Source: Lelliottia wanjuensis (GTDB lineage Bacteria; Pseudomonadota; Gammaproteobacteria; Enterobacterales; Enterobacteriaceae). From it: 64,000 nucleotides of DNA. The translations under genes were made by a program, and so were the position numbers. The notes below the pieces were generated by a model. That model did no database searches. It had not been told where the DNA came from and saw only the letters and a program-made list of their open reading frames with translations. This document shows positions 1 to 10,864 of the stretch, piece after piece (the first letter of the stretch is position 1; each line of letters opens with the position of its first letter). The stretch covers positions 1-64,000 of the forward strand of contig NZ_JASSOT010000052.1 in NCBI RefSeq assembly GCF_030238365.1, read 5' to 3'.

Positions 1-354
1 CGTGGGGGAGGAAAATCCAAACAGCGCCGCGCCGAGAACGATGGCGAAACTGGCCCCGGCGTTAACGCCGAGAATGCCGGGGTCGGCGAGGGGGTTGCGG
101 GTCAGAGTCTGCATCAGCGCTCCGGCGAGGCCCAGGGCCGCACCGGCCAGCAATCCGGCAAGGGTGCGCGGCAGTCGGGCGTCGAGCACAATAATGCAGT
201 CTGCGCTCTGACAGGAGCCGGACAGGGCATCGACGATCGTGGACGCGGGCAGCGGTTTCGCGCCGACCAGCAGGCTGAGTGCCACAGCAAGAAATAGCAG
301 TATCAATAATACGGGCACGGCAGTGGCGCGCACCGTCAAAGGGGAAGACGACAT
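1..354 (-). CDS. fepD: Ferric enterobactin ABC transporter permease FepD (5' end only)
   Basis: N-terminal 118 codons of the inner-membrane permease that, with FepG and the ATPase FepC, imports ferric enterobactin delivered by FepB. The gene runs off the left edge, so the C-terminal two thirds are missing. The translation starts [10 protein letters not shown], has a hydrophobic first membrane segment around residues 12-32, then the FecCD-family signature [20 protein letters not shown] and [16 protein letters not shown]. It is divergent from entS, with a Fur-box-like site between them, as in E. coli. The ATG at 354 is the only sensible start. Identification is by family resemblance and gene order. 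Confidence 0.93.
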   Translation of the reverse strand, partial: MSSSPLTVRATAVPVLLILLFLAVALSLLVGAKPLPASTIVDALSGSCQSADCIIVLDARLPRTLAGLLAGAALGLAGALMQTLTRNPLADPGILGVNAGASFAIVLGAALFGFSSPT

Positions 355-371
355 AGCAACATCCATGATTT

Positions 372-390
372 GATAATGATAGTAATTATC
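372..390. promoter_or_regulatory. Fur box in the fepD/entS divergent promoter
   Basis: GATAATGATAGTAATTATC matches the 19-bp Fur consensus GATAATGATAATCATTATC at 17 of 19 positions. It lies 18 bp from the fepD start and about 75 bp from the entS start, so one site can repress both divergent genes when iron is sufficient. Confidence 0.85.
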
Positions 391-465
391 GTTATCTATC
401 TTATTTGGCTATGTTAGCATGTGCCGCCATGGAATTGGTAGAAAGTTAGATTTGAAGGCATTGTT

Positions 466-1701
466 ATGACTAAACAATCCTGGCTGCTCAACCTCAGCCT
501 GCTCAGGACCCACCCGGCGTTTCGCGCGGTGTTTATCGCCCGTTTTATCTCCATTTTATCCCTCGGCCTCTTGGGCGTTGCCGTCCCGGTACAGATCCAG
601 GCCATGACGAACTCCAGCTGGCTGGTCGGTCTTTCGGTCACCCTGACGGGCAGCGCGATGTTTATCGGCCTGATGGTCGGCGGCGTGCTGGCGGACCGCT
701 ACGAGCGTAAAAAGCTGATCCTGCTGGCGCGCGGCACCTGCGGCGTGGGCTTCGTCGGGCTGTGTCTGAACGCCATGCTGCCGGAGCCGTCGCTTGTCGC
801 GATCTATGCGCTCGGTTTGTGGGACGGTTTCTTTGCCTCGCTGGGCGTGACGGCGCTGCTGGCGGCTACGCCTGCGCTGGTCGGGCGTGAGAATTTGATG
901 CAGGCCGGGGCGATCACCATGCTCACCGTGCGTCTGGGGTCGGTCATTTCTCCGATGGTCGGCGGCCTGCTGCTGGCGACCGGGAACGTGGCCTGGAACT
1001 ACGGCCTGGCGGCGGCGGGGACCTTTATCACCACCCTGACCTTGCTGCGTCTGCCGCTGCTGCCCCCTCCGCCGCAGCCGCGCGAGCACCCATTGAAATC
1101 CCTGATGGCGGCGATCCGTTTTCTGTTCAGTAATCCGCTGATCGGTGGCATTGCGCTGCTGGGCGGGCTGCTGACGATGGCGAGCGCGGTGCGCGTGCTT
1201 TATCCGGCGCTGGCGCTGGAGTGGCAGATGAGCGCCTCGCAGATTGGCCTGCTGTACGCGGCGATCCCGCTCGGCGCGGCGTTTGGCGCGCTGACCAGCG
1301 GTAATCTGGCGCAGAGTGCGCGTCCGGGGCTGATTATGTTGTCTGCCACGCTGGCGTCCTTTATCGCCATCGGCTTCTTCAGCCTGATGCCGTTCTGGGC
1401 GCTGGGCGTGGTGTGTCTGGCGCTGTTTGGCTGGCTGAGCGCCATCAGTTCTCTGCTGCAATACACCCTGATTCAGACCCAGACGCCGGAAGGGATGCTC
1501 GGGCGGATCAACGGCCTGTGGACCGCGCAGAACGTGACGGGCGATGCGATTGGCGCGGCGATTTTAGGCGGGTTAGGGGTGATCATGACCCCGGTGGCGT
1601 CGGCGAGCAGCAGCGGGTTTGTATTAGCCATCATCGGGGTGATTTTGTTGATGACGTTGGCGGAGTTACGTCGGTTCCGCCAGGAGCCCGCCACGGTTTA
1701 A
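466..1701 (+). CDS. entS: Enterobactin exporter EntS (major facilitator superfamily)
   Basis: Twelve-helix inner-membrane MFS exporter that moves newly made enterobactin from cytoplasm to periplasm. It has 411 residues, about the usual EntS length. Hydrophobic helices run throughout, with the MFS loop motif [12 protein letters not shown] at about residues 72-83 between helices 2 and 3. The start ATG gives MTKQSWLL, like E. coli EntS. It lies between fepD and fepB, opposite to both, exactly as in E. coli. Fur control is expected from the box at 372-390. Identity rests on similarity and synteny. Confidence 0.95.
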   Translation: MTKQSWLLNLSLLRTHPAFRAVFIARFISILSLGLLGVAVPVQIQAMTNSSWLVGLSVTLTGSAMFIGLMVGGVLADRYERKKLILLARGTCGVGFVGLCLNAMLPEPSLVAIYALGLWDGFFASLGVTALLAATPALVGRENLMQAGAITMLTVRLGSVISPMVGGLLLATGNVAWNYGLAAAGTFITTLTLLRLPLLPPPPQPREHPLKSLMAAIRFLFSNPLIGGIALLGGLLTMASAVRVLYPALALEWQMSASQIGLLYAAIPLGAAFGALTSGNLAQSARPGLIMLSATLASFIAIGFFSLMPFWALGVVCLALFGWLSAISSLLQYTLIQTQTPEGMLGRINGLWTAQNVTGDAIGAAILGGLGVIMTPVASASSSGFVLAIIGVILLMTLAELRRFRQEPATV

Positions 1702-1714
1702 ACCGGTGGACATT

Positions 1715-1800
1715 GCCGGGTGGCGGCTTCGCCTTACCCGGCCTACAAAACCCGTAACGACACGAAACGTAGGCCCGGTAAGGCGTAGCCGCCACCGGGC
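1715..1800. repeat. BIME: two inverted REP units
   Basis: Two oppositely oriented REP-like palindromes (GCCGGGTGGCGGCTTCGCC and its near inverse) sit between the convergent entS and fepB stops. They could form a large stem-loop protecting both 3' ends. Confidence 0.85.
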
Positions 1801-1807
1801 GCAGCGG

Positions 1808-2767
1808 TTATCCAAACACCGCACTCAGCCTCTGCAACACCAGCATCGCGCTGTAATAATCCAGCCGGAACGTCTCCGTCCCGAGCGCCCAAACGCGTTT
1901 GTTTTCGACGGACGGTAGGTGCGCCAGCAGCGGATTCGCGTAAATCGCATCGACATCTTTCTGGTCGCCCGCAAACAGGAACAACCCTTGCCCGTTCAGA
2001 CCCGTCGCCAGGTTTTCACCCCCGAGCTGGATAATATCGTGGCGTTTCCCCTGGCTTTTTGACGTCGTCAGCCCGGCAGGCAGTTCCGCCAGCTGGAAAC
2101 CGAGCTGTTGCAGGAATTTGCCCTGCGCGGATTCGGGCGTCCACAGGTTCGCGCTGTGCGCCGCGGCGGTGTAAACGATAGCGTTGACCGGCTGCGGCGG
2201 CAGCTTCATCTGCTGTTTCACCTGCGCGAGCTGCTTATCGAATTCGGCGATGCGCGCGGCGGCCTGCTTCTCCTGCCCGGTGATGGTCCCGAGCTGGGTC
2301 AGCAATGCCTGCCAGCTTTTGTCGTCGTAATTAATGACCAACGTCGGGGCGATAGCCGACAGCTGATCGTACAGCGCCAGCGCCGAATCACCGCCGGTGG
2401 CGCTAATCAGAATCAGATCCGGCATTTGCGCGGCCACGGCTTCGGCGCTCGGTTCGCCGATGTACAGGCGGCTCAGTTTGCGCGTTTTCGCGATATCGCC
2501 CCACTGGCGCATAAAGCCCTGCGCATCCGCCACCCGGTTGTTCGGCGTGGTTGCGCCGCTGGCAATGACCGGCGCGTCAATCGCCAGCAGGGAGCCGGTG
2601 AGGGTCACGCTGGTGGAGACAATGCGCGTCGGTTTGCTCTCAAGGGTGTGGGTACCCTGGCTGTCGCTCACCTGACGCGGCCAGTCGGCGGCGGTAGCTG
2701 AGGTTAGTCCTAAAACAAAAAGTCCTGCTAAAAGCAGGGCGTTACGGCAAACAGCGGGGAGTTTCAC
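1808..2767 (-). CDS. fepB: Ferric enterobactin periplasmic binding protein FepB
   Basis: Periplasmic binding protein that passes ferric enterobactin from FepA to FepDGC. 319 residues. The N-terminus is a signal peptide (basic start, hydrophobic [11 protein letters not shown], cleavage near ATA-A at about residue 26). Two lobes of the class III helical-backbone binding fold follow; [21 protein letters not shown] and [20 protein letters not shown] are typical of FepB. It is divergent from entC, with Fur-like sites in between. Downstream is a convergent BIME and entS. Confidence 0.94.
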   Translation of the reverse strand: MKLPAVCRNALLLAGLFVLGLTSATAADWPRQVSDSQGTHTLESKPTRIVSTSVTLTGSLLAIDAPVIASGATTPNNRVADAQGFMRQWGDIAKTRKLSRLYIGEPSAEAVAAQMPDLILISATGGDSALALYDQLSAIAPTLVINYDDKSWQALLTQLGTITGQEKQAAARIAEFDKQLAQVKQQMKLPPQPVNAIVYTAAAHSANLWTPESAQGKFLQQLGFQLAELPAGLTTSKSQGKRHDIIQLGGENLATGLNGQGLFLFAGDQKDVDAIYANPLLAHLPSVENKRVWALGTETFRLDYYSAMLVLQRLSAVFG

Positions 2768-2792
2768 AAAGCGGCATCCTGTTTTCGTTGAA

Positions 2793-2811
2793 GTTAATGC
2801 TTCTCATTTTC
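2793..2811 (-). promoter_or_regulatory. Fur box upstream of fepB
   Basis: Read on the minus strand, GAAAATGAGAAGCATTAAC matches the Fur consensus at 15 of 19 positions. It lies 26 bp upstream of the fepB start codon, a position suited to blocking the fepB promoter. Confidence 0.7.
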
Positions 2812-2907
2812 ATGAATGCGCCGAAGGGATGCAAGCGATAGTCGCACAAGATGCGCTGTCGGCGGTTGACACCGTCGCGCTCACCGATTAGGTTAGCCAT
2901 CGAAAAT

Positions 2908-2926
2908 ATAAATGATAACTATTCGT
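2908..2926 (+). promoter_or_regulatory. Partial Fur-box-like site upstream of entC
   Basis: ATAAATGATAACTATTCGT shares 11 of 19 positions with the Fur consensus, with the core AATGATAA intact. It lies about 30 bp upstream of the entC start. In E. coli the entC promoter is Fur-repressed. The match is weak, so the exact register is uncertain. Confidence 0.45.
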
Positions 2927-2954
2927 AATGCGTTTATCGTTTAAGGAGGATGAT

Positions 2955-4130
2955 ATGGATACGTCATTGGCTGAGGAAGTTCAGCACACCGCGACCACGC
3001 TGCAATCAGACAGCTTTTTCTTTATGTCGCCTTATCGCAGTTTCACCACGTCAGGCTGTTTTGCCCGCTTTTCTGAATCCGCCGTCGGCGGCGACGATCC
3101 GGCTGGTGCCTTCCAGCAAAAACTGGCGCAGGCCTTCCGGCAGGCCAAAGCCCAGGGGATAACGCACCCGATTATGGTCGGCGCGATCCCGTTCGATACC
3201 CGCAAACCGTCGTCACTGTTTATTCCGCAAAGCTGGCAAACCTTCTCGCGCCCGGCGCGACAGAAATCCGCGCGCTACCTTCCAGGGGCGCAGGAATTGA
3301 CCGTCACGAAGCGCACCGAAATCCCATCGCAGCCGATTTTCGAAGAGATGGTGGCCCGCGCCGCCGCGCTCACCGCCACGCCGCAGGTGAATAAAGTGGT
3401 GCTCTCGCGCCTGATTGATATCGCCGCCGATCAGAAGATCGACAGCGGGGCGCTGCTTGAGCGTCTGATCGCGCAAAACCCGGCCAGCTTTAACTTCCAC
3501 GTGCCGCTCGAAGACGGCGGCGTGTTGCTCGGCGCCAGCCCGGAATTGCTGCTGCGCAAAGAGGGGGCGCATTTTAGCTCCCTGCCGCTGGCCGGTTCCG
3601 CGCGCCGTCAGCCGGACGACATGCTGGACCGCGAAGCCGGGAACAAACTGCTGGCCTCGGAAAAAGATCGTCACGAGCACGACCTGGTGACCCAGGCGAT
3701 GAAAACTGTGCTCGAAACGCGCAGCCACCATCTGACCATGCCTTCCTCGCCGCAGCTGGTGACCACGCCGACGCTCTGGCATCTGGCGACGCCGGTCGAA
3801 GGCGAAGCGCGCGAGAACGAAAATGCCCTGACGCTGGCCTGCCTGCTGCACCCAACGCCTGCCCTGAGCGGTTTCCCGCATCAGGCGGCGAAACAGCTGA
3901 TTGCTGAACTCGAGCCGTTCGATCGCGAACTGTTCGGCGGCATCGTCGGCTGGTGCGACAGCGAAGGCAACGGCGAGTGGGTCGTCACCATCCGCTGCGC
4001 GCGCATCCATGAAAAAACGGTTCGCCTGTTCGCGGGCGCGGGCATCGTCCCGGCCTCTTCGCCGGTCGGCGAGTGGCGCGAAACCGGGGTGAAACTTTCC
4101 ACCATGCTCAACGTTTTTGGCCTGCACTGA
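2955..4130 (+). CDS. entC: Isochorismate synthase EntC
   Basis: Converts chorismate to isochorismate, the first dedicated step of 2,3-dihydroxybenzoate and enterobactin synthesis. 391 residues, the same as E. coli EntC. The frame is open 27 bp further upstream, but ATG 2955 is chosen because AAGGAGG (2943-2949) is ideally placed and the protein then begins [10 protein letters not shown] as in E. coli. Chorismate-binding family landmarks are present: [52 protein letters not shown] and [11 protein letters not shown] near the C-terminus. It is first gene of entCEBA-entH. Confidence 0.97.
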   Translation: MDTSLAEEVQHTATTLQSDSFFFMSPYRSFTTSGCFARFSESAVGGDDPAGAFQQKLAQAFRQAKAQGITHPIMVGAIPFDTRKPSSLFIPQSWQTFSRPARQKSARYLPGAQELTVTKRTEIPSQPIFEEMVARAAALTATPQVNKVVLSRLIDIAADQKIDSGALLERLIAQNPASFNFHVPLEDGGVLLGASPELLLRKEGAHFSSLPLAGSARRQPDDMLDREAGNKLLASEKDRHEHDLVTQAMKTVLETRSHHLTMPSSPQLVTTPTLWHLATPVEGEARENENALTLACLLHPTPALSGFPHQAAKQLIAELEPFDRELFGGIVGWCDSEGNGEWVVTIRCARIHEKTVRLFAGAGIVPASSPVGEWRETGVKLSTMLNVFGLH

Positions 4131-4139
4131 GGAATCATC

Positions 4140-5750
4140 ATGACCCTTCCCTTTACCCGCTGGCCCGAAGATTTTGCCCGGCGCTACCGCGAAAAAGGCT
4201 ACTGGCAGGATCTGCCCCTGACCGACATTTTGACCCGCCACGCCGACCGAGAAGCGACGGCGATTATCGACGGCGAGCGCCAGTTCACGTATCGCCAGTT
4301 CCATCAGTCGGTCAACAATCTGGCGTCCGCATTGCAGGCGCAGGGCGTCAAGCGCGGCGAGACGGCGCTGGTGCAGCTCGGCAATGTCGCCGAGTTTTAC
4401 ATCACCTTCTTCGCGCTCCTGCAAGTGGGCGTCGCGCCCGTCAATGCCCTGTTCAGCCATCAGCGCAGCGAGCTGAACGCCTACGCCACGCAGATTGAAC
4501 CGGCGCTGCTGATTGCCGACAGGCAGCACGCCCTGTTTGCGGGCGATGATTTCCTCAATACCTTTGTCGACCAGCACCGCTCCGTGCGCGTGGTGCTCCT
4601 GCGCGGTGATACGGGCGAACACGCCCTGGAAGCGGCGATAGCGCGCCCGGCGGATAACTTTATTGCCAGCCCAACGCCCGCCGATGAAGTGGCGTTTTTC
4701 CAGCTCTCCGGCGGCAGCACCGGCACGCCGAAGCTGATCCCGCGCACCCACAATGATTACTACTACAGCATTCTTCGCAGCAACGAGATTTGCGCCATCA
4801 ACAGCCAGACGCGCTACCTGAACGCGCTGCCCGCCGCGCATAACTACGCGATGAGTTCCCCCGGGTCGCTGGGCGTGTTCCTTGCGGGCGGCTGCGTGGT
4901 GCTGGCGAACGATCCAAGCGCGACGCTCTGTTTTCCCCTGATTGAAAAGCATCAGATCAACGTCACCTCGCTGGTGCCACCGGCGGTCAGCCTGTGGTTG
5001 CAGGCGATTGCCGAAGGGGCGGGCAACGCCCAGCTCGCGTCGCTGGCGCTGCTGCAGGTGGGCGGGGCGCGCTTGTCTGCGACCCTTGCCGCGCGGATTC
5101 CGGCGGAGATCGGCTGCCAGCTACAGCAGGTGTTTGGCATGGCGGAAGGGCTGGTGAACTACACCGCGCTTGACGATTCGCCAGAAAAAATCATGAACAC
5201 CCAGGGCCGTCCGATGTGTCCGGACGACGAAGTGTGGGTCGCGGATGAGCACGGTAATCCGCTGCCGCGCGGCGAAGTCGGACGCCTGATGACGCGCGGG
5301 CCGTACACTTTCCGCGGCTATTTCAAGAGCCTGGAGCACAACGCCAGCGCCTTTGACGCCGACGGCTTCTACTGCTCGGGCGATCTGATCGCCATCGACG
5401 AACAGGGCTACATCACCGTTCAGGGGCGTGAGAAAGATCAGATCAACCGCGGGGGCGAGAAGATCGCCGCCGAAGAGATCGAAAACCTGCTCCTGCGCCA
5501 CGAGGCGGTGATCCATGCGGCGCTCGTCAGCATGGAAGACAGCCTGCTGGGCGAGAAAAGCTGCGCGTATCTGGTGGTGAAAACCCCGCTGCGGGCGGTG
5601 GACGTGCGGCGTTTCCTGCGCGAGCAGGGCGTGGCGGATTTCAAGCTGCCGGATCGCGTGGAGAGCGTGGATGCGCTCCCGCTGACGCCGGTAGGAAAAG
5701 TGGACAAGAAACAATTGCGCCTGTGGCTGGCCGAACGCGCCCAGGGCTGA
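4140..5750 (+). CDS. entE: 2,3-dihydroxybenzoate-AMP ligase EntE
   Basis: Activates 2,3-dihydroxybenzoate with ATP and loads it on the aryl-carrier domain of EntB. 536 residues, normal for EntE. The adenylate-forming P-loop SGGSTGTPK is at residues 190-198; the later core motifs GFYCSGDLI and [15 protein letters not shown] and the C-terminal hinge lysine region [11 protein letters not shown] are also visible. It starts 9 bp after the entC stop and is followed by entB after 10 bp, so it is translated from the ent operon mRNA. Confidence 0.97.
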   Translation: MTLPFTRWPEDFARRYREKGYWQDLPLTDILTRHADREATAIIDGERQFTYRQFHQSVNNLASALQAQGVKRGETALVQLGNVAEFYITFFALLQVGVAPVNALFSHQRSELNAYATQIEPALLIADRQHALFAGDDFLNTFVDQHRSVRVVLLRGDTGEHALEAAIARPADNFIASPTPADEVAFFQLSGGSTGTPKLIPRTHNDYYYSILRSNEICAINSQTRYLNALPAAHNYAMSSPGSLGVFLAGGCVVLANDPSATLCFPLIEKHQINVTSLVPPAVSLWLQAIAEGAGNAQLASLALLQVGGARLSATLAARIPAEIGCQLQQVFGMAEGLVNYTALDDSPEKIMNTQGRPMCPDDEVWVADEHGNPLPRGEVGRLMTRGPYTFRGYFKSLEHNASAFDADGFYCSGDLIAIDEQGYITVQGREKDQINRGGEKIAAEEIENLLLRHEAVIHAALVSMEDSLLGEKSCAYLVVKTPLRAVDVRRFLREQGVADFKLPDRVESVDALPLTPVGKVDKKQLRLWLAERAQG

Positions 5751-5760
5751 GGAGTTAAAC

Positions 5761-6615
5761 ATGGCAATTCCAAAATTAACCGGCTATGCGCTGCCAACGG
5801 CGGCCGAACTGCCAAACAACAAAGTGAGCTGGGCGTTTGAGCCGGAGCGCGCGGCGCTGCTGATCCACGATATGCAGGAATACTTCCTCAACTTCTGGGG
5901 CGATAACTGCCCGATGATGGAGCAGGTGGTGGCGAACATCGCTGCGCTGCGCGAGTACTGCAAAAAGCACAACATTCCGGTCTATTACACCGCCCAGCCG
6001 AAAGAGCAGAGCGATGAAGATCGCGCCCTGCTGAACGACATGTGGGGACCGGGCCTGACCCGTTCTCCGGAGCAGCAGCGCATTGTCGCCGAACTGGCCC
6101 CTGACGAAGCCGATACCGTGCTGGTGAAGTGGCGCTACAGCGCGTTCCACCGCTCGCCGCTGGAGCAGATGCTCAAAGAGACCGGGCGCAATCAGCTGCT
6201 GATCACCGGTGTTTATGCCCATATCGGCTGCATGACCACCGCCACCGATGCGTTTATGCGCGACATCAAACCCTTCTTCATCGCCGATGCGCTGGCCGAT
6301 TTCAGCCGCGAAGAGCACCTGATGTCCCTCAACTACGTGGCGGGCCGTACCGGTCGCGTGGTGATGACCGACGAACTGCTGCCGTCCGTACCGGCAAGCA
6401 AAGAGGCCCTGCGCGCGGTGGTGCTGCCGCTGCTGGATGAATCCGACGAGCCGATGGATGACGAGAACCTGATCGATTACGGTCTGGACTCTGTGCGCAT
6501 GATGGCCCTCGCCGCCCGCTGGCGCAAAGTGCATGGCGATATCGACTTTGTGATGCTGGCGAAAAATCCGACCATTGATGCCTGGTGGGCGCTGCTCTCC
6601 CGCGAGGTGAAGTGA
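5761..6615 (+). CDS. entB: Isochorismatase / aryl carrier protein EntB
   Basis: Two-domain protein. The N-terminal isochorismatase domain (about residues 1-205) makes 2,3-dihydro-2,3-dihydroxybenzoate from isochorismate. The C-terminal aryl carrier domain holds 2,3-dihydroxybenzoate on a phosphopantetheine arm at Ser244 in the motif DYGLDSVRMM. Isochorismatase-family features include LLIHDMQEYF and ITGVYAHIGCMTTATDAF. 284 residues, one shorter than E. coli. Its stop overlaps the entA start by one base (TGATG), implying translational coupling. Confidence 0.97.
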   Translation: MAIPKLTGYALPTAAELPNNKVSWAFEPERAALLIHDMQEYFLNFWGDNCPMMEQVVANIAALREYCKKHNIPVYYTAQPKEQSDEDRALLNDMWGPGLTRSPEQQRIVAELAPDEADTVLVKWRYSAFHRSPLEQMLKETGRNQLLITGVYAHIGCMTTATDAFMRDIKPFFIADALADFSREEHLMSLNYVAGRTGRVVMTDELLPSVPASKEALRAVVLPLLDESDEPMDDENLIDYGLDSVRMMALAARWRKVHGDIDFVMLAKNPTIDAWWALLSREVK

Positions 6616-7370
6616 TGGCCGGGTTTGATTTCACGGGTAAAACCGTCTGGGTCACCGGGGCCGGAAAGGGCATCGGTTACGCTACGGCGCAGGCTTTTGC
6701 TGAGGCGGGCGCGCGGGTGACTGGTTTTGATCTCGCGTTCCCGGAGCAGGAATATCCGTTCGCCACTGAGGTGCTGAACGTAGCGGATGCCACCCAGGTG
6801 AGCGACGTTTGCGGGCGCGTGCTGGCGACAGTCGAGCGCCTCGACGTGCTGGTTAACGCGGCAGGGATTTTGCGCATGGGCGCGACGGATCAGCTCTCGC
6901 AGGACGACTGGCAGCAGACTTTTGCCGTCAACGTCGGCGGGGCGTTTAACCTGTTCCAGCAGACGATGGGCCAGTTCCGCCGTCAGCAGGGCGGGGCGAT
7001 TGTCACCGTCGCGTCTGATGCGGCGCACACCCCGCGCATCGGCATGAGCGCGTACGGTGCATCGAAAGCGGCGCTGAAAAGCCTGGCGCTGACCGTCGGG
7101 CTAGAGCTGGCGGGCAGCGGCGTGCGTTGCAATATTGTCTCGCCGGGGTCGACGGATACGGACATGCAGCGCACCCTGTGGGTGAGCGATGACGCCGAGC
7201 AGCAGCGCATTCGCGGGTTCGGCGAGCAGTTTAAGCTCGGCATTCCGCTCGGCAAGATTGCGCGTCCGCATGAAATTGCCAATACCATTCTGTTCCTCGC
7301 CTCGGATCTCGCCAGCCACATCACGCTGCAGGATATTGTGGTTGACGGCGGCTCAACCCTGGGGGCGTAA
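6615..7370 (+). CDS. entA: 2,3-dihydro-2,3-dihydroxybenzoate dehydrogenase EntA
   Basis: NAD-dependent short-chain dehydrogenase making 2,3-dihydroxybenzoate. 251 residues from the ATG overlapping the entB stop. An in-frame start 30 bp further up lies inside entB and is rejected. The SDR cofactor motif GAGKGIG is at residues 15-21, NAAG follows, and the catalytic YGASK has Tyr147 and Lys151. The end DIVVDGGSTLGA is the standard EntA terminus. It is followed without any gap by entH. Confidence 0.97.
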   Translation: MAGFDFTGKTVWVTGAGKGIGYATAQAFAEAGARVTGFDLAFPEQEYPFATEVLNVADATQVSDVCGRVLATVERLDVLVNAAGILRMGATDQLSQDDWQQTFAVNVGGAFNLFQQTMGQFRRQQGGAIVTVASDAAHTPRIGMSAYGASKAALKSLALTVGLELAGSGVRCNIVSPGSTDTDMQRTLWVSDDAEQQRIRGFGEQFKLGIPLGKIARPHEIANTILFLASDLASHITLQDIVVDGGSTLGA

Positions 7371-7784
<414 letters not shown>

Positions 7785-7803
7785 GTTTTGTGCCCGCCTG
7801 TTT

Positions 7804-7879
7804 GTCGGGTGGCGGCTGCGCCTTACCCGACCTACAAAATCCCCGAATGTAGGCCCGTTAAGCGTTAGCGCCACCGGGC
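7804..7879. repeat. BIME (inverted REP pair)
   Basis: GTCGGGTGGCGGCTGCGCC and the inverse GGCCCGTTAAGCGTTAGCGCC form an imperfect inverted pair between entH and cstA. Confidence 0.75.
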
Positions 7880-7972
7880 AATCCCCCCGCGAAGGTGATC
7901 TCCGTAACAATGTCGCGTAAATATCTGGTTTGACCACGCATTATTGAGTTTCAAAGTTGTTAAATTTTAAGC

Positions 7973-7988
7973 CGTGATCTAGAAACAA
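7973..7988 (+). promoter_or_regulatory. Possible CRP site upstream of cstA
   Basis: CGTGATCTAGAAACAA has a strong left half (GTGATCTAGA) and a poor right half against TGTGATCTAGATCACA. It lies about 40 bp upstream of the cstA start. E. coli cstA depends on cAMP-CRP. The distance is short for an activator site if transcription starts nearby, so this is tentative. Confidence 0.3.
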
Positions 7989-8028
7989 AATGTAACATCT
8001 CACTGTTTCACGCTAACGGAAAACAACT

Positions 8029-10134
8029 ATGAACAACTCAGGGAAATACCTCATCTGGGCCGTGCTCTCCGTTGTGGGCGCATTCGCTCTGGGCTATATC
8101 GCCCTCAATCGTGGTGAACAGATCAATGCGCTATGGATTGTCGTCGCTTCCGTCTGCATTTATCTGATCGCGTATCGTTTTTATGGCCGTTTTATTGCCG
8201 ACAAAGTGCTGGCGGTCGACGGCACGCGCATGACGCCTGCGGTTCGTCATAACGACGGGCTGGACTATGTGCCTACCGATAAAAAAGTGTTGTTCGGTCA
8301 CCACTTCGCCGCGATTGCCGGGGCGGGGCCGTTGGTCGGGCCGGTGCTGGCCGCGCAGATGGGCTATCTGCCTGGGATGATCTGGATCCTCGCGGGCGTG
8401 GTGCTGGCCGGTGCGGTGCAGGACTTCATGGTGCTGTTTGTCTCCACCCGCCGCGACGGGCGCTCGCTCGGTGAGCTGGTGAAAGAGGAGATGGGCGCCA
8501 CGGCTGGGGTGATTGCGCTGATCGCCACCTTTATGATCATGGTGATCATTCTGGCGGTGCTGGCGATGATCGTGGTGAAAGCCCTGACCCACAGTCCGTG
8601 GGGAACCTACACCGTGGCCTTCACCATTCCGCTGGCGATTTTCATGGGGATCTACATTCGCTATATCCGCCCTGGGCGTATCGGTGAAGTGTCGGTCATC
8701 GGGCTGTTCTTCCTGGTCTTCGCGATTATCTCCGGCGGCTGGGTGGCGGAAAGCCCAACCTGGGCGCCGTACTTTGACTTTACCGGCGTGCAGCTGACCT
8801 GGATGCTGGTGGGCTACGGTTTTGTGGCGGCGGTACTGCCGGTCTGGTTGCTGCTGGCCCCGCGCGATTACCTCTCTACTTTCCTGAAAATCGGCACCAT
8901 TGTCGGTCTGGCGATCGGCATTCTGATCATGCGTCCGACGCTGACCATGCCAGCTCTGACCAAATTCATCGACGGCACCGGCCCGGTCTGGACCGGCAAC
9001 CTGTTCCCGTTCCTGTTTATCACCATCGCCTGCGGGGCGGTGTCTGGCTTCCACGCGTTGATTGCTTCCGGGACTACGCCGAAAATGCTGGCCAATGAAA
9101 ATCAGGCCTGCCTGATAGGCTACGGCGGCATGTTGATGGAGTCCTTCGTGGCGATTATGGCGCTGGTCTCGGCCTGCATCATCGATCCGGGCGTGTACTT
9201 TGCGATGAACAGCCCGATGGCGGTACTGGCTCCGGCCGGAACCGTTGACGTGGTGGCCTCTGCGGCACAGGTGGTGAGCGGCTGGGGCTTCGCGATTACC
9301 CCGGAAACCCTGACCCACATTGCGAACGAAGTGGGCGAGCAGTCGATTATCTCCCGTGCGGGCGGTGCGCCGACGCTGGCGGTAGGGATGGCGTATATCC
9401 TTCACGGCGCGCTCGGCGGGCTGATGGATGTGTCGTTCTGGTATCACTTCGCGATTCTGTTCGAAGCGCTGTTCATCCTCACGGCGGTCGATGCCGGGAC
9501 GCGTGCGGCGCGCTTTATGCTCCAGGATTTGCTGGGGGTGATCTCCCCGAATCTGAAGCGCACCGATTCCCTGCCCGCCAACCTGCTGGCAACGGCGCTG
9601 TGCGTGCTGGCGTGGGGTTATTTCCTTCATCAGGGGGTCGTGGATCCGCTCGGTGGGATTAACACCCTGTGGCCGCTGTTCGGTATCGCCAACCAGATGC
9701 TGGCCGGCATGGCGCTGATGCTTTGCGCGGTCGTGCTGTTCAAGATGAAACGCCAGCGTTACGCGTGGGTGGCACTGCTGCCGACGGCGTGGCTGCTGAT
9801 CTGTACGCTCACCGCGGGCTGGCAGAAAGCGTTTAGCCCGGATAATAAAGTTGGCTTCCTCGCCATTGCCAATAAGTTCCAGGCGATGATCGACAGCGGC
9901 AAAATCCCGATGCAGTACACGGAGTCACAGCTCTCGCAACTGGTGTTTAACAACCGTCTGGATGCCGGGCTGACCATCTTCTTTATGGTGGTGGTTGTGG
10001 TGCTGGCGTTGTACTCTCTGAAGACCGCGCTGGCGGCGCTGAAAGAAGACAAGCCGACCGCGAAAGAGACGCCATACGAGCCGATGCCGCAAAATCTGGA
10101 AGAGATTGTGACGCAGGCGAAAGGGGCGCATTAA
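8029..10134 (+). CDS. cstA: Carbon starvation protein CstA (peptide/pyruvate transporter)
   Basis: Large inner-membrane transporter of the CstA/BtsT family, induced on carbon starvation and linked to peptide and pyruvate uptake in E. coli. 701 residues, equal to E. coli CstA. Many hydrophobic helices run from residue 8 to about 660. Conserved loops include [16 protein letters not shown] (substrate-path region) and [14 protein letters not shown]. The short hydrophilic tail ends [11 protein letters not shown]. The small ybdD follows, the usual partner of this family, separated here by a palindromic repeat. Confidence 0.96.
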   Translation: MNNSGKYLIWAVLSVVGAFALGYIALNRGEQINALWIVVASVCIYLIAYRFYGRFIADKVLAVDGTRMTPAVRHNDGLDYVPTDKKVLFGHHFAAIAGAGPLVGPVLAAQMGYLPGMIWILAGVVLAGAVQDFMVLFVSTRRDGRSLGELVKEEMGATAGVIALIATFMIMVIILAVLAMIVVKALTHSPWGTYTVAFTIPLAIFMGIYIRYIRPGRIGEVSVIGLFFLVFAIISGGWVAESPTWAPYFDFTGVQLTWMLVGYGFVAAVLPVWLLLAPRDYLSTFLKIGTIVGLAIGILIMRPTLTMPALTKFIDGTGPVWTGNLFPFLFITIACGAVSGFHALIASGTTPKMLANENQACLIGYGGMLMESFVAIMALVSACIIDPGVYFAMNSPMAVLAPAGTVDVVASAAQVVSGWGFAITPETLTHIANEVGEQSIISRAGGAPTLAVGMAYILHGALGGLMDVSFWYHFAILFEALFILTAVDAGTRAARFMLQDLLGVISPNLKRTDSLPANLLATALCVLAWGYFLHQGVVDPLGGINTLWPLFGIANQMLAGMALMLCAVVLFKMKRQRYAWVALLPTAWLLICTLTAGWQKAFSPDNKVGFLAIANKFQAMIDSGKIPMQYTESQLSQLVFNNRLDAGLTIFFMVVVVVLALYSLKTALAALKEDKPTAKETPYEPMPQNLEEIVTQAKGAH

Positions 10135-10146
10135 CCATTATCACTC

Positions 10147-10243
10147 ACCCCTCACCCCGGCCCTCGCCCCATAGGGGAGAGGGTGAAAACCGCACCGAGC
10201 AGTCCCCTCTCCCCTATGGGGAGAGGGTTAGGGTGAGGGGTAA
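10147..10243. repeat. Palindromic repeat with two CCCTCTCCC-type hairpins
   Basis: Two adjacent hairpins: CCCTCGCCCC-ATA-GGGGAGAGGG (10161-10183) and CCCTCTCCCC-TAT-GGGGAGAGGG (10205-10227). They are enclosed by outer arms resembling ACCCCTCACCCC and its inverse. Related single copies occur at 21206-21242 and 34391-34423, so this is a dispersed family, not a local terminator. Confidence 0.75.
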
Positions 10244-10265
10244 GGGGACAACACGAGAATCAACC

Positions 10266-10463
10266 ATGTTCGATACCCTATCCAAAGCAGGGAAATACCT
10301 CGGCCAGGCGGCCAAAATGATGATCGGTGTGCCGGATTACGACAACTATGTTGAGCATATGCGCGTCACGCATCCGGACCAGACGCCGATGACCTACGAG
10401 GAGTTTTTCCGCGATCGTCAGGACGCCCGTTACGGCAGCAAAGGCGGGGCGAAGTGCTGTTAA
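10266..10463 (+). CDS. ybdD: YbdD, small CstA-associated protein
   Basis: A 65-residue cytoplasmic protein of the family found next to cstA/btsT-type transporters (DUF466). Its molecular job is not established. ATG 10266 gives [17 protein letters not shown], matching E. coli YbdD; the earlier in-frame start lies in the repeat and is rejected. It ends in a vicinal cysteine pair (GGAKCC), a family hallmark. It probably shares the cstA transcript. The next gene, on the other strand, overlaps its last bases. Confidence 0.93.
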   Translation: MFDTLSKAGKYLGQAAKMMIGVPDYDNYVEHMRVTHPDQTPMTYEEFFRDRQDARYGSKGGAKCC

Positions 10464-10864
10464 CCCTCTTTCGGGAAGTAAAGGCTGATTTGTTCCTGGG
10501 TGCAGCCGTAAATGGCGGCCAGCTTTTCGCGGGTACGTTTTTGCGGGCGGGAGTCCAGCGCTTCGAGCTGTGAAACGGCGGACTGGCTGATGCCCAGTTT
10601 GTCGGCCACTTCCTGCTGGGACAGGCCGCGCAGAATGCGCCAGGCAGCCTGCAGGCTGACGTTTTCGTAAGTCATGATGCTGCAGACGTCATTTGGCAAT
10701 CCAACGCCATCGTCGGTGCCGCTCTCCTTATCAATTCTCTCCCAGTCATCTTCATTTTCGTCGTCGTACTCAGCGGTTTGCAGAAGCATACGGAAATAGT
10801 CGGCGTAAGGGATGACGGCGTACTGCGGGTTCCCGTCCGCATCAGCGATAAATTGTACATCCAT
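10460..10864 (-). CDS. XRE-family antitoxin of a type II toxin-antitoxin pair
   Basis: 134 residues starting [10 protein letters not shown]. The first ~60 residues form an acidic toxin-binding-like region. The C-terminal part has a classic helix-turn-helix, [21 protein letters not shown], followed by [13 protein letters not shown] 10864 is preferred because a GAGGAG ribosome site lies 8-10 bp upstream; ATG 10873 is the alternative. The start overlaps the toxin 3' end, the toxin-first order seen in HigBA-like pairs. It should bind and neutralise the RelE-like protein and repress the promoter. Absent from this position in E. coli K-12. Confidence 0.85.
   Translation of the reverse strand: MDVQFIADADGNPQYAVIPYADYFRMLLQTAEYDDENEDDWERIDKESGTDDGVGLPNDVCSIMTYENVSLQAAWRILRGLSQQEVADKLGISQSAVSQLEALDSRPQKRTREKLAAIYGCTQEQISLYFPKEG

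Noticed and set aside
3213-4952. 579-codon open frame on the minus strand
   Set aside because: Antisense to entC and entE, Arg/Gln/His-rich shadow translation with no domain.
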